DNA of 41,095 nucleotides from Oscillospiraceae bacterium (GTDB taxonomy: Bacteria > Bacillota > Clostridia > Oscillospirales > Ruminococcaceae). Location: the NCBI GenBank assembly GCA_900768995.1, contig CAAGEZ010000055.1, forward strand, positions 1 to 41,095, given 5' to 3'. Of this stretch, positions 1-7,151 are shown in pieces. The first letter of the stretch is position 1. Each line of letters opens with the position of its first letter. The notes under the pieces were generated by a model. The model was not told the origin of the DNA and did no database searches. It was given only the letters and a program-made list of their open reading frames with translations. The position numbers were made by a program, and so were the translations under genes.

Positions 1-102
1 CAAGTCAAGGTTAAGAAAAAGCTTGTCATAAAACTGAGCCTTTGGTGCAGAAGTGAAAAATGTGATGTCTTGTAAAATTTCCTGGCGGTAGATAACATCC
101 AA
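1..102 (-). other. possible partial ORF running off the left edge
   Basis: Read on the minus strand, two frames stay open to the window edge. One begins at an ATG at 98 with an AAAGGGG four bases upstream. The other reads through a TTG at 102 and gives a more protein-like sequence that includes DVIYRQEILQDITFF. A TATAAT box lies about 30 bases upstream, so transcription leftward is plausible. I do not recognise the family. The fragment could be the 5' end of a gene or a remnant; only sequence to the left of the window would decide. Confidence 0.25.
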
Positions 103-131
103 CCCCTTTCGTGTGGGTTTCGTCCAATTTA

Positions 132-160
132 ATTATACCAAAGTTGGTTGGCTGTTTCTA
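132..160 (-). promoter_or_regulatory. weak leftward promoter
   Basis: The minus strand has TATAAT at 137-132 and, 17 bases upstream, a poor -35 match (TAGAAA, 160-155). It would drive the fragment that runs off the left edge. Confidence 0.35.
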
Positions 161-217
161 TATTTTATAGTGATTTTTTGTTTTATTATGTCTTGCAATC
201 CCGCTTTATTTCTTTGT

Positions 218-247
218 TTGCGGTGTTTTGCTCAAGGCTAGTATATT
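218..247 (+). promoter_or_regulatory. putative promoter of the mgtE leader
   Basis: TTGCGG (218-223) and TATATT (242-247) are separated by 18 bases. Transcription would start near 255, just ahead of the small ORF and terminator that precede mgtE. The match is moderate. Confidence 0.4.
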
Positions 248-268
248 ACAAATACGGAGGTGAATAAA

Positions 269-358
269 GTGGCAAACAGTGACAGCTGCGGGTCTAACGG
301 GCGATCATCGGGATATCATTTGTGCGGCTGTGCATTGCGGCTGCTTTATTTGCTTTGA
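269..358 (+). CDS. possible 29-residue leader peptide upstream of mgtE
   Basis: A GTG at 269 follows a strong GGAGGT site (257-262) at normal spacing and opens a 29-codon frame ending in TGA at 356. The peptide has three cysteines (CGS, then CGC) and a leucine-rich end. The RNA around it can fold in alternative ways: GATATCATTT near 312 pairs with AAATGATATC near 361, while GCCCGCAG at 372 pairs with the downstream terminator arm. This is the architecture of an attenuator. I do not recognise the peptide, and it may be only a structured leader with a chance ORF. Confidence 0.3.
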   Translation: MANSDSCGSNGRSSGYHLCGCALRLLYLL

Positions 359-371
359 TGAAATGATATCT

Positions 372-404
372 GCCCGCAGAGACTATTATGCTGCGGGCTT
401 TTTT
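372..404 (+). terminator. intrinsic terminator in the leader region
   Basis: GCCCGCAG (372-379) pairs with CTGCGGGC (391-398) and is followed by six T. It lies about 180 bases upstream of mgtE, so it may act as an attenuator or may simply end the short upstream transcript. Confidence 0.75.
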
Positions 405-423
405 GCGCCCTGATGCTGATATT

Positions 424-538
424 TTATTAGTATTATACTTAGAACCAATTAAAAACTGTACAAAAAATCGAGCATAATCTTGCATATATGGATTATGCGA
501 AGATTTTTTGTCTACAGTTTTATTGGTTATTAGTATTA
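424..538. repeat. MITE-like palindromic element, copy 1
   Basis: A near-perfect long inverted repeat: the left arm from AGAACCAATT (441) through GCATAATC and the right arm GATTATGC through ATTGGTT (about 527), with a short centre around 481-489. The same element recurs at 40074-40180; from the centre through the right arm, bases 465-530 are identical between copies. In this copy the left arm has GAGC where copy 2 has TTCGC. TTATTAGTATTA occurs at both edges (424-435 and 527-538), which could be a target duplication. It has no coding capacity and sits 42 bases before mgtE. Confidence 0.8.
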
Positions 539-580
539 GACCTCACGTTGGAAAAAATAATGAAAACGGAGGACAAGCCA

Positions 581-2011
581 ATGGAAAAGAATGAAATGAA
601 TATGACCGCTCAGACAGCGGAGAGCACCGAGCGTCACGGTCACGGTGCGGAGATAATTGCGGTCATCAGAAGTGACGAATCGCCCAAAATTATGATGAAC
701 CGCCTCGAAGATTTCCACGAGAGCGACATTGCGGACGTTATCAAGGACCTGACCGTTTCGGAGCGGAAGAAGTTTTACCGCATATGCACCCCGAAAATGC
801 TGGGCGATATTTTCGAGTTCCTCGATGAGGAAGAGGCAGGGGCATATCTGAACGAAATGGACATTAAAAAGGCTGCGGCACTGGTTTCCGAGCTTGATAC
901 GGACACGGCTGTGGCGGTGCTCCGTGAGATAGACAAGGACAGGCGGAGCCTTATAATCGACACGGTGGCTCCCGATGTTCAGAACGAAATAAAGCTCATA
1001 GCTTCCTTTGATGAGGACGAGATAGGAAGCAGAATGACCACAAACTGCATCGTCATCAAGGAGGATATGACGGTAAAGCAGGCTATGACCGCTCTTATTT
1101 CTCAGGCGGAGGAGAATGACAACATCGCCACCCTGTTCGTTACGGACGAGAACAACGAGTTCTGCGGTGCTATTGACTTAAAAGACCTTATCACCGCAAG
1201 GAGCAATGTTGCCCTTGAAGATCTGACGGCAACATCTTTCCCCTATGTTTACGCAAACGAGCAGACCTCTGACTGTATTGAGGTTTTAAAAGAGTATTCT
1301 GAGAGCATTATCCCCGTGCTGGACGATTCAAACAAGCTTCTGGGCGTTATTACGGCGCAGAACATCATCGAGGCTGTTGATGATGAAATGGGCGATGATT
1401 ACGCAAAGCTGGCAGGTCTTACCGCTGAGGAAGATCTGAAAGAGCCGCTGGTGCAGAGTATGAAAAAGCGTCTGCCCTGGCTGCTTGTGCTGCTTGCCCT
1501 GGGACTTGTGGTATCAACGGTTGTGGGAATGTTTGAAAAGGTGGTCGCACAGCTTACGCTCATTATGGCATTTCAGTCGCTTATCCTTGATATGGCGGGA
1601 AATGTGGGCACTCAGTCCCTTGCCGTCACCATTCGTGTGCTCACCGACGGAAACCTTACCTTTAAGCAGAAAGCAGAGCTTGTGGCGAAAGAAGTCCGCA
1701 TTGGTGCCTGCAACGGCGTTCTGATAGGGCTTTTGTCCTTTGTGTTCGTGGGGCTGTACATTCTCCTGTTCAAGGGAAAAACGGCGATGTTCGCTTTTGC
1801 GGTGTCGGGCTGTATCGGTCTTTCACTGTTCCTTGCGATGATAGTTTCAAGCGCTGTGGGCACGCTTATACCGCTCTTCTTCAAGAAAATAAAGATAGAT
1901 CCTGCGGTGGCTTCGGGTCCCCTTATCACAACGATGAACGACCTTGTGGCTGTGGTGGTTTATTACGGCACAAGTTGGCTTTTGCTGCTCAATATAATGC
2001 ATCTTGAATGA
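581..2011 (+). CDS. mgtE: magnesium transporter MgtE
   Basis: This is an inner-membrane Mg2+ channel of the MgtE family, 476 residues, close to the usual 450. The order is the standard one: an N-terminal helical MgtE_N domain (about 30-130), a pair of CBS domains (about 135-260) that sense cytosolic Mg2+, and a C-terminal membrane domain (about 320-476) with five hydrophobic segments. The pore region shows the conserved GNVGTQS and the late TTMNDL segment. The ATG at 581 is chosen because CGGAGG lies 7-8 bases upstream; in-frame ATGs at 488 and 560 lack a site, and 488 lies inside the palindromic repeat. The gene is alone in its unit and ends at a terminator. A structured leader with a terminator lies upstream, but the insertion of the palindrome separates them. 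Confidence 0.95.
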   Translation: MEKNEMNMTAQTAESTERHGHGAEIIAVIRSDESPKIMMNRLEDFHESDIADVIKDLTVSERKKFYRICTPKMLGDIFEFLDEEEAGAYLNEMDIKKAAALVSELDTDTAVAVLREIDKDRRSLIIDTVAPDVQNEIKLIASFDEDEIGSRMTTNCIVIKEDMTVKQAMTALISQAEENDNIATLFVTDENNEFCGAIDLKDLITARSNVALEDLTATSFPYVYANEQTSDCIEVLKEYSESIIPVLDDSNKLLGVITAQNIIEAVDDEMGDDYAKLAGLTAEEDLKEPLVQSMKKRLPWLLVLLALGLVVSTVVGMFEKVVAQLTLIMAFQSLILDMAGNVGTQSLAVTIRVLTDGNLTFKQKAELVAKEVRIGACNGVLIGLLSFVFVGLYILLFKGKTAMFAFAVSGCIGLSLFLAMIVSSAVGTLIPLFFKKIKIDPAVASGPLITTMNDLVAVVVYYGTSWLLLLNIMHLE

Positions 2012-2019
2012 TGATAAAG

Positions 2020-2049
2020 GCTGTCTGCTTCTCTGCGGGCAGCTTTTTT
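2020..2049 (+). terminator. terminator of mgtE
   Basis: GCTGTCTGC (2020-2028) pairs with GCGGGCAGC (2035-2043), including two G-T pairs, followed by six T. Confidence 0.8.
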
Positions 2050-2058
2050 ATGCCCGTG

Positions 2059-2099
2059 TATCAAAAATATTTTTAAAATTATTGAAAATATTTTTGATA
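2059..2099. promoter_or_regulatory. 15-bp inverted repeat overlapping a promoter
   Basis: TATCAAAAATATTTT (2059-2073) and its exact reverse complement (2085-2099) flank 11 bases and cover the -35 box and spacer of the promoter at 2082. It could be an operator; AT-rich chance symmetry is possible. The duplicated promoter at 4279 lacks the left arm. Confidence 0.4.
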
Positions 2100-2110
2100 T
2101 ATGATATAAT
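2082..2110 (+). promoter_or_regulatory. promoter of the lipoprotein pair
   Basis: TTGAAA (2082-2087), 17 bases, TATAAT (2105-2110). The next 25-30 bases (TATCCAACAAT and following) resemble those after the promoter at 4279, so promoter and leader are a duplicated segment. About 185 bases of AT-rich leader separate it from the first lipoprotein gene. Confidence 0.7.
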
Positions 2111-2295
2111 TGTATCCAACAATACAGTGTTCAAAATTGTTTAAAATATGCAGAAACTGAACTGAAATTGCTTAAGGCTGAACGAAAATCACTTAAAGAA
2201 GAAATTCAAAAGATATGCTATCGAATAAGTAATGGATTTATATGTCGTAAAATTATTGAAGATAAAAAAATATAACGAAAGGATCGGTTTTTATT

Positions 2296-3198
2296 ATGGT
2301 CGAAATCAAACAGAGCACTTTGATCTTGCTGCTGGCTTCTTCATTGCTGCTTTCGGGCTGCGAAATGAGTTCGGTACAGGAATATGAGGAATCAGAGAAT
2401 TTTTCTGCTGATTTTGGTGCAACGGAAAGCGGAAGTGCTATAAAAGACACAACAGAAACACAACTTGATAAAAACTCGTATAAGCAAGTGAACCCAAAGT
2501 CAACAAAAAGTCACTTAGAATCTGTTATTATTTCAGAAATAAGTTATACTATTGACGCTGAAAGTGCAACTGCAACTGTAAAGGGAGATTTATACAATAA
2601 TCCATTTTCTCTGAATCAATTTGGTGATTTAACTGAAATAAAGACGTTAAACATATTAAATTATAATGAAGGCGGTGCTGTTGCTAAAGTTGATTTCAAT
2701 GAATTAAAAGATCTTAATATTGAAAATATAAGTTTATGCAGTGTTAAATTTCTTGATGACGATTACTGGGGTTTTGACAATTTGAGTAAATTAAAGAATT
2801 TAAAGAAGATTTCATTTGAAAATTGTTATCAAGTAAATAACTGGAAGTTCTTAAACTTATTTACTGATATAGAATCTGTTTCATTTGAAGTGTGCAATAT
2901 CAATAATGCCGACTTTATAAATGAAATGACATCTTTAAAATCATTAAATTTAAATCATACAGAAATCAAAAACTTTGATTTACTTAAAGATAATAGTTCT
3001 ATTGAGAATCTGAACTGTGTTGAAAATAAAATTGAAGATATCAGGGGATTGCGTCATTTAGGTAATTTAAAAACGTTATTTATTTCCGAAGCATATTATA
3101 ACAACCACTATAACGAATTTATGCGACAATATACAAAATTATCTCAGGACTTGCCTGAATGCTCTATCGAATATATTGTTATGTCAGACGAAAAATAA
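2296..3198 (+). CDS. lipoprotein with leucine-rich-repeat-like domain
   Basis: A 300-residue predicted surface lipoprotein. A hydrophobic signal segment (about 9-21) ends in the lipobox LLSGC with Cys22, followed by MSSVQEYEESENFSADFG and a Ser/Thr/Lys-rich linker. From about residue 85 there are irregular leucine-rich-like units (LKNLKKISFENC, DIESVSFEVC, LKSLNLNHTEIKNF, NLKTLF), as in internalin-like proteins. The first 41 codons share 93 identical bases with the next lipoprotein gene, while the rest is unrelated. A GAAAGGA site lies about 14 bases before the ATG, which is long spacing. Base composition is much more AT-rich than the flanking housekeeping genes, suggesting transfer. The ligand is unknown. 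Confidence 0.75.
   Translation: MVEIKQSTLILLLASSLLLSGCEMSSVQEYEESENFSADFGATESGSAIKDTTETQLDKNSYKQVNPKSTKSHLESVIISEISYTIDAESATATVKGDLYNNPFSLNQFGDLTEIKTLNILNYNEGGAVAKVDFNELKDLNIENISLCSVKFLDDDYWGFDNLSKLKNLKKISFENCYQVNNWKFLNLFTDIESVSFEVCNINNADFINEMTSLKSLNLNHTEIKNFDLLKDNSSIENLNCVENKIEDIRGLRHLGNLKTLFISEAYYNNHYNEFMRQYTKLSQDLPECSIEYIVMSDEK
2326..2418 (+). repeat. 93-bp identical 5' module, copy 1
   Basis: Codons 11-41 of the first lipoprotein gene (lipobox and the start of the mature protein) are identical base for base to 3390-3482. Identity begins and ends sharply inside both genes. Confidence 0.95.
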
Positions 3199-3359
3199 TT
3201 CAAAAGGAGCAAAATATGGGTAACATTAGGGCGTGATGAAGTATAAAATGATTTATATGATAATTATGTTGATGCAAATTATAATTCATATTAGGATCTA
3301 ATAAAAAGGGCTATCAACTTTTAATTAAATCTTATTATGAAAGGGTTTGTTTTATAAAA

Positions 3360-4172
3360 ATGAATATATATAAAAGCAGTTTCCTCATTTTGCTGCTGGC
3401 TTCTTCATTGCTGCTTTCGGGCTGCGAAATGAGTTCGGTACAGGAATATGAGGAATCAGAGAATTTTTCTGCTGATTTTGGTACTGTAGACAGCTCAACT
3501 GTGTTTGCAGGAAGTGAAAGTACCAACATACAAGCAAGTGAACCGGTTGAAACAAATATAATCTCGGTTGAGCCGCAGGTAACAACTTCTTTGAAATCGG
3601 AAACAGAGAATCAAAACAGTGAATCATATCTTCCACCCAATATGTCTATGGATGATTTATTAAATATGATTCAAATTGATGGAAAGACTCTTTCTATGCC
3701 CACAACGCTTGAAGATATTTTGGCTTTAAATAATAATTTTACTTATGAAATGGCTTTTTCTGATCTTTACCCTTCCCCAGAAGACAGTATGAAAGATATG
3801 GGTGGAGTATTTTATGATATAAAATACAATGATAGTAATTTGTTTCAAATTATTATTTCAAAGGATGACTTCACAGGAGATTATATGAAATCAAAAATAT
3901 ATATAATCTCAAGTGGATTTGGAAAAGAATTTGTTGATGTCGGTATAAGTTTAATTCTATTAAACAAAATAAATTTGAATAGTTCATCAAAAGACATATT
4001 GGATATTCTTGGATATCCAAATGCTTCAACTACCCTTGAACCATATAATTATGGTTATAGTTTTTTTGACAATGATTATATTATTAATATTAAGTTTTGT
4101 TTTGTTGATGAGCCTCAAAATGATTCGTATTACGAGCTTGGTTCAATACAGTACAATGTAGAAAGAAAGTAA
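3360..4172 (+). CDS. lipoprotein sharing its secretion module with the upstream gene
   Basis: A 270-residue predicted lipoprotein. The signal segment and lipobox LLSGC (Cys22) and the following 18 residues equal those of the upstream gene. A Thr/Ser/Glu-rich linker follows (about 42-90), then a globular domain of unknown family (about 90-270) with many aromatic and Asp/Asn residues (GVFYDIKYND, ILDILGYPNAS). That domain shows no similarity to the leucine-rich domain upstream. The ATG follows GAAAGGG by 13 bases. The 160-base gap to the upstream gene has no terminator, so the two are probably co-transcribed. AT-rich composition matches its partner. The function is unknown. Confidence 0.75.
   Translation: MNIYKSSFLILLLASSLLLSGCEMSSVQEYEESENFSADFGTVDSSTVFAGSESTNIQASEPVETNIISVEPQVTTSLKSETENQNSESYLPPNMSMDDLLNMIQIDGKTLSMPTTLEDILALNNNFTYEMAFSDLYPSPEDSMKDMGGVFYDIKYNDSNLFQIIISKDDFTGDYMKSKIYIISSGFGKEFVDVGISLILLNKINLNSSSKDILDILGYPNASTTLEPYNYGYSFFDNDYIINIKFCFVDEPQNDSYYELGSIQYNVERK
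3390..3482 (+). repeat. 93-bp identical 5' module, copy 2
   Basis: Identical to 2326-2418 and in the same reading frame and codon position (codons 11-41). Confidence 0.95.
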
Positions 4173-4174
4173 AG

Positions 4175-4219
4175 ACACCGCACATCAGTTAAGCTTCATT
4201 GATGTGCGGTGTTTGCTTT
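4175..4219 (+). terminator. terminator of the lipoprotein pair (REP-like palindrome, copy 1)
   Basis: ACACCGCACATCA (4175-4187) pairs perfectly with TGATGTGCGGTGT (4200-4212), followed by a T-rich stretch. The 32-base core at 4178-4209 recurs with three changes at 15900-15931. Confidence 0.8.
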
Positions 4220-4223
4220 ATGT

Positions 4224-4240
4224 TATACTAATAACCAATT
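4224..4240. repeat. terminal fragment of the MITE-like element
   Basis: TATACTAATAACCAATT matches the outer end of the palindromic elements at 424-538 and 40074-40180 (reverse complement of ATTGGTTATTAGTAT). The rest of the element is absent, so it may be a solo end or a chance match. Confidence 0.4.
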
Positions 4241-4278
4241 GTTCTATAGGTTGATTGAAGATCAGCTTTATTTGTGTA

Positions 4279-4307
4279 TTGAAAATATTTTTAAAATATA
4301 GTATAAT
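4279..4307 (+). promoter_or_regulatory. promoter of the sigma/anti-sigma remnant
   Basis: TTGAAA (4279-4284), 17 bases, TATAAT (4302-4307). It closely resembles the promoter at 2082 and shares its downstream bases, pointing to duplication. Confidence 0.75.
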
Positions 4308-4357
4308 TATATCCGACAATCCGGTATCTTAAATCGTTAAAAAATGGAGGGGTAGAT

Positions 4358-4846
4358 ATGCCTGCTGTGCCACAGGGGTTTAATGAGCTGTAGAAGCGGA
4401 ATTATGCGGCTGTTTACAGGGTATGCTACATATATATGCAGAGCGTCCAGGAAGCTGAGGACTGCGCCGAGGACGCTTTTCTGAAGCTGATAAACACGGG
4501 TATGACCTTTAATGACGAAAATCACAAGCGTGCGTGGCTGACGGTAGTTGCCGCAAATATCTGCAAGGACAGGCTGAAACACTGGTGGAGAAAAAAGACC
4601 GAGGACATTGCCGACCACGAGGATATTGCGGGAGAAAGCGGCGAGATGCACAATGATGTTCTTGAAGCGGTAATGGCTCTGCCCACAAAATACAAGGAAG
4701 TTGTGATACTTTTTTACTATGAGGGCTACAAGACCGAGGAGATATCACGGCTTGTAAAAAAGTCTGCGTCCACAGTGAGAAATCTGCTCCGTGACGCAAG
4801 GACAAAGCTTAAAACTGCGCTTGGAGGTGACTTTGATGAGCAATGA
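4358..4846 (+). pseudogene. ECF-type RNA polymerase sigma factor, interrupted by TAG
   Basis: The ATG at 4358 follows GGAGGGG at good spacing, but codon 12 is TAG (4391-4393). The frame then continues without a break to 4846 for a full ECF sigma of about 162 residues. Region 2 is recognisable (YAAVYRVCYIYMQS, EDCAEDAFLKLI, AWLTVVAANICKDRLKHWW) and region 4 holds the helix-turn-helix (LPTKYKEVVILFYYEG, EEISRLVKKSASTVRN). In related proteins this site is usually an aromatic residue (ELY), so a single TAC/TAT to TAG change explains it. An internal ATG at 4436 could give a protein lacking the start of region 2. It overlaps the anti-sigma gene by 11 bases, as such pairs often do. Confidence 0.75.
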
Positions 4847-5317
4847 GATAAAAAGATCGATCGATGATATAGAAATTCCCGAGGGCGCAGAGGAAAGAAT
4901 GTATGCAAATATTCTGAAAAAGGCTTCGGCTCAGAAAAAGCCCGATATAAAGATGTACAGAGGAATATGCCTTGCGGCTGCCTGTGCGGCGGGATTTGAT
5001 GTAACGCTCCCCGAAAATGCGGAGGTTCAGCTCTGTGTTATCTGGGATGAGACCAGCGCTGATGTGAGATTTACTTCGGACGGACATTTGTACTATTATT
5101 CCATATCCGAAGCTGACGGCGACTTTTCGGGGGTTACGGAAGTGTTGCCGAAAGCAGTGACATCTCGGAAAATGCAGTGCTCGATGTGACAGATGAGGGA
5201 TATTTCAAGGCTCATTGGAGCGGTGAGAAATATAACTATTATCTCTGCAATACGGACGGCGCTGACAGGGAAGAGATGATAGAAACGGCGCTGTTTATGG
5301 CGGAACAGGCTGAGTAA
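4836..5317 (+). pseudogene. anti-sigma factor remnant, frameshifted
   Basis: The ATG at 4836 follows GGAGGTG and overlaps the end of the sigma gene. The first frame encodes a cytoplasmic N-terminus (MSNEIKRSIDDIEIPEG) and only a short piece of what should be a membrane segment (GICLAAACAAG), then jumps to an extracellular-type domain. In a run of five G at 5129-5133 the frame is lost: the upstream frame stops at 5189, while the continuing protein (VAESSDISENAVLDVTDEGY to MAEQAE) runs on in another frame to 5317. Adding one G restores it. With the nonsense codon in its partner, the whole module looks dead. The family is inferred from gene order and architecture. Confidence 0.65.
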
Positions 5318-5325
5318 ATTCCGAT

Positions 5326-5366
5326 AAGCGTATCCTGTGCATTATGCACGGGGTACGCTTTATATA
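5326..5366 (+). terminator. terminator of the sigma/anti-sigma unit
   Basis: A 15-bp stem, AAGCGTATCCTGTGC (5326-5340) with GCACGGGGTACGCTT (5346-5360) including two G-T pairs, followed by TTATATAT. The T-run is interrupted. Confidence 0.6.
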
Positions 5367-5370
5367 TACG

Positions 5371-5406
5371 TAAAAAAGCTCCTCCGCCGAAGCAGAGGAG
5401 CTTTTA
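5371..5406 (-). terminator. terminator of the 3D-domain gene
   Basis: AGCTCCTC (5377-5384) pairs with GAGGAGCT (5395-5402). Runs of A on the left and T on the right make it usable in both directions. Confidence 0.8.
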
Positions 5407-5416
5407 AATTTTCAGA

Positions 5417-6568
5417 TCACTTGAGCACATAAACATTAACAGGCTTGTTGCCCCACTGAATGCAGTCATCATACTCATTCATAAAGAGGTCAACGATGAT
5501 ATGTCCCTTGCGGACGGAATAGCCTGTGTCGGCAGCAATGGCATAACCATATACCTCGCCGTCCTCGGCAACTATGTAAAGCTCGGAGCCGTAGGGAATA
5601 ATGTCGGGGTCAACCGCAACATAGCCCTGGAATACAGCCTTGCCTGTGGACATAAGGGCATCGGGGTCAGCGGTATATGCGCAGGCATTTCCTGTGAGAA
5701 CATTTACATACTCTGTAGGAACGCCGTTTTCATCAAAGGAAAGCCACTCAGGAACATCAAGGAGCGATACAGCGTCCTCATCGGGAACTGTGTCCTCATC
5801 ATCGAGAGTGATGTCCTCAGGGATATCGCTTTCGACCTCATCTGCTTCATCGGAAGCTTCGGAAGCTTCCATAGCATCGGGAGCAGCCATAAGAGCTATG
5901 GGAGCTTCCTCTTCTGCGCTCATTACAACAACAGCTTCTTCGCTGTCAGCCGCTTCATCATTCACTTCAAGGTCAAGAGCAGAGGAAAGACCATTTCCGT
6001 CATCATCGCCGTCAGCCGCTGAGCTGCGAACCGCAACGCTGTCTGTGCTTTCTTCTTCTGCCTCGGGAGCTGCATCGTCAGAGTCATCAGCTTCCTGCGC
6101 ATCTGCTTCATTGTCGAAAACCTCTTCATCGGAAGTCTCTGCTTCTGCATCAGCGTCCTCTTCGGAGCTTTCATAGACAGCTTCGGGAGCTTCCTCGGAA
6201 ACCTCCGCAGCTTCATCAGCCACAGGTGCTGTTTCTTCGACATCGACAGCTGTCTCAGTCTCGTCAGCCTTGTTGACCTCAGCTTCTATTTTCTCAATAT
6301 CTTCCTCGGAGAAATATTCCATATCGTGGGAATATGTTCTCTTGACGGACTTTTCAGCCTTTGCCTCTGTGCTTGCCGAGGTCTCCTCGGGGATAACATC
6401 GGTTTCAAGACTTACTGTTGAAATATCATCACTGTTTATACCGCCGATGACTGCAAGCGCCGCAATACCCGCTGTGACCGCACCTGCTGCCATACAGCCT
6501 CTTATTCCTGAAGCTTTAAGCCTTGCTTTGAGCTTCTCGGAAACTATCTGCTTAAATTTGCTTATCAT
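5417..6568 (-). CDS. 3D-domain (RlpA/MltA-like) membrane-anchored wall protein
   Basis: A 383-residue protein with a cytoplasmic basic N-terminus, one membrane segment (about 20-42, AAGAVTAGIAALAVIGG) and a long extracellular Glu/Asp/Ala/Ser-rich linker of about 200 residues. The C-terminal 3D domain (about 300-383) shows the family's three aspartates in DPDIIPYG, ADTGYS and IVDLF. This fold is shared with lytic transglycosylase MltA and resuscitation or sporulation factors and acts on peptidoglycan. The start is the ATG at 6568, eight bases after GGGAGA; a TTG nine codons upstream has no site. The gene is monocistronic, with a strong promoter about 190 bases upstream and a long leader. The acidic linker is unusually long. 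Confidence 0.8.
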   Translation of the reverse strand: MISKFKQIVSEKLKARLKASGIRGCMAAGAVTAGIAALAVIGGINSDDISTVSLETDVIPEETSASTEAKAEKSVKRTYSHDMEYFSEEDIEKIEAEVNKADETETAVDVEETAPVADEAAEVSEEAPEAVYESSEEDADAEAETSDEEVFDNEADAQEADDSDDAAPEAEEESTDSVAVRSSAADGDDDGNGLSSALDLEVNDEAADSEEAVVVMSAEEEAPIALMAAPDAMEASEASDEADEVESDIPEDITLDDEDTVPDEDAVSLLDVPEWLSFDENGVPTEYVNVLTGNACAYTADPDALMSTGKAVFQGYVAVDPDIIPYGSELYIVAEDGEVYGYAIAADTGYSVRKGHIIVDLFMNEYDDCIQWGNKPVNVYVLK

Positions 6569-6755
6569 AAAAAAATCTCCCTGACAGCCTTTCAAATTTA
6601 CCGAACGCTGTCTTTTTTTGTATTACCACCTTTTAACCTGCCGAATAATACTGAAAGTTTAACCAAGCTTCTGACTCCTGCCTCCGTATGCCATTGAAAC
6701 GCTTCAAATCATTTCAAAAGGTTTCAAAACGGTTACAAATCAGAATGTACTTGTA

Positions 6756-6784
6756 ATTATACCGTAATTTCTTCTTTCTGTCAA
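6756..6784 (-). promoter_or_regulatory. strong promoter of the 3D-domain gene
   Basis: On the minus strand TTGACA (6784-6779), 17 bases, TATAAT (6761-6756). The leader to the ATG is about 180 bases; I looked for c-di-AMP and c-di-GMP riboswitch signatures and did not see them. Confidence 0.8.
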
Positions 6785-7150
6785 AGAAAAACAGCACCTC
6801 AAAATTGTGCAAGATGACTATAAATTGTTGATTACATTCATAAATTATGCGATTTCAAGGACTAATTAAGCCTGATAAGAACAAACGAGCCGTATTTTTT
6901 GGGCATTTAGCCAAAAATCAAGTTTTACACCTTTACAGGGCGTTTTTTTACAAAAAGTATAACCACAATTGTTAACTTTGATAATCCAATATACACATTA
7001 TTTAATTTTCATATCCCATTGTCACAGCATATTTAAGGAACAATTGCCATATATCAGGCTTGGATTTTGTGTAAACCGCTGAAAATTCCGTTTTTTAAGG
7101 TCATAAGGGATATTTTGCCATATAAAACGTTTGAAACTTGCCTGTCCGCT
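6785..7150. other. AT-rich intergenic gap between divergent promoters
   Basis: I see no ORF with a ribosome site, RNA gene or repeat here. It separates the divergent promoters of the 3D-domain gene and the amidohydrolase/mannanase operon. Confidence 0.5.
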
Positions 7151-7151
7151 C

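Noticed and set aside
240..404. M-box (ykoK) Mg2+ riboswitch before mgtE
   Set aside because: The conserved M-box core is not visible; only an unassigned attenuator-like structure can be supported.
2105..2275. Lys/Glu-rich open stretch between the promoter at 2082 and the first lipoprotein gene
   Set aside because: It looks coiled-coil-like but has no ATG or GTG in frame and only a TTG without ribosome site; it may be a remnant.
3216..3236. Six-codon ORF with AAAGGAG after the first lipoprotein gene
   Set aside because: It is too short to support; it may be debris from a third lipoprotein-like unit.
5501..6176. Serine/alanine-rich plus-strand frames opposite the 3D-domain gene
   Set aside because: They are antisense readings of the Glu/Asp/Ala low-complexity linker.
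6569..6755. Cyclic dinucleotide riboswitch in the 3D-domain gene leader
   Set aside because: The conserved core motifs of ydaO (c-di-AMP) and GEMM (c-di-GMP) RNAs were not found.
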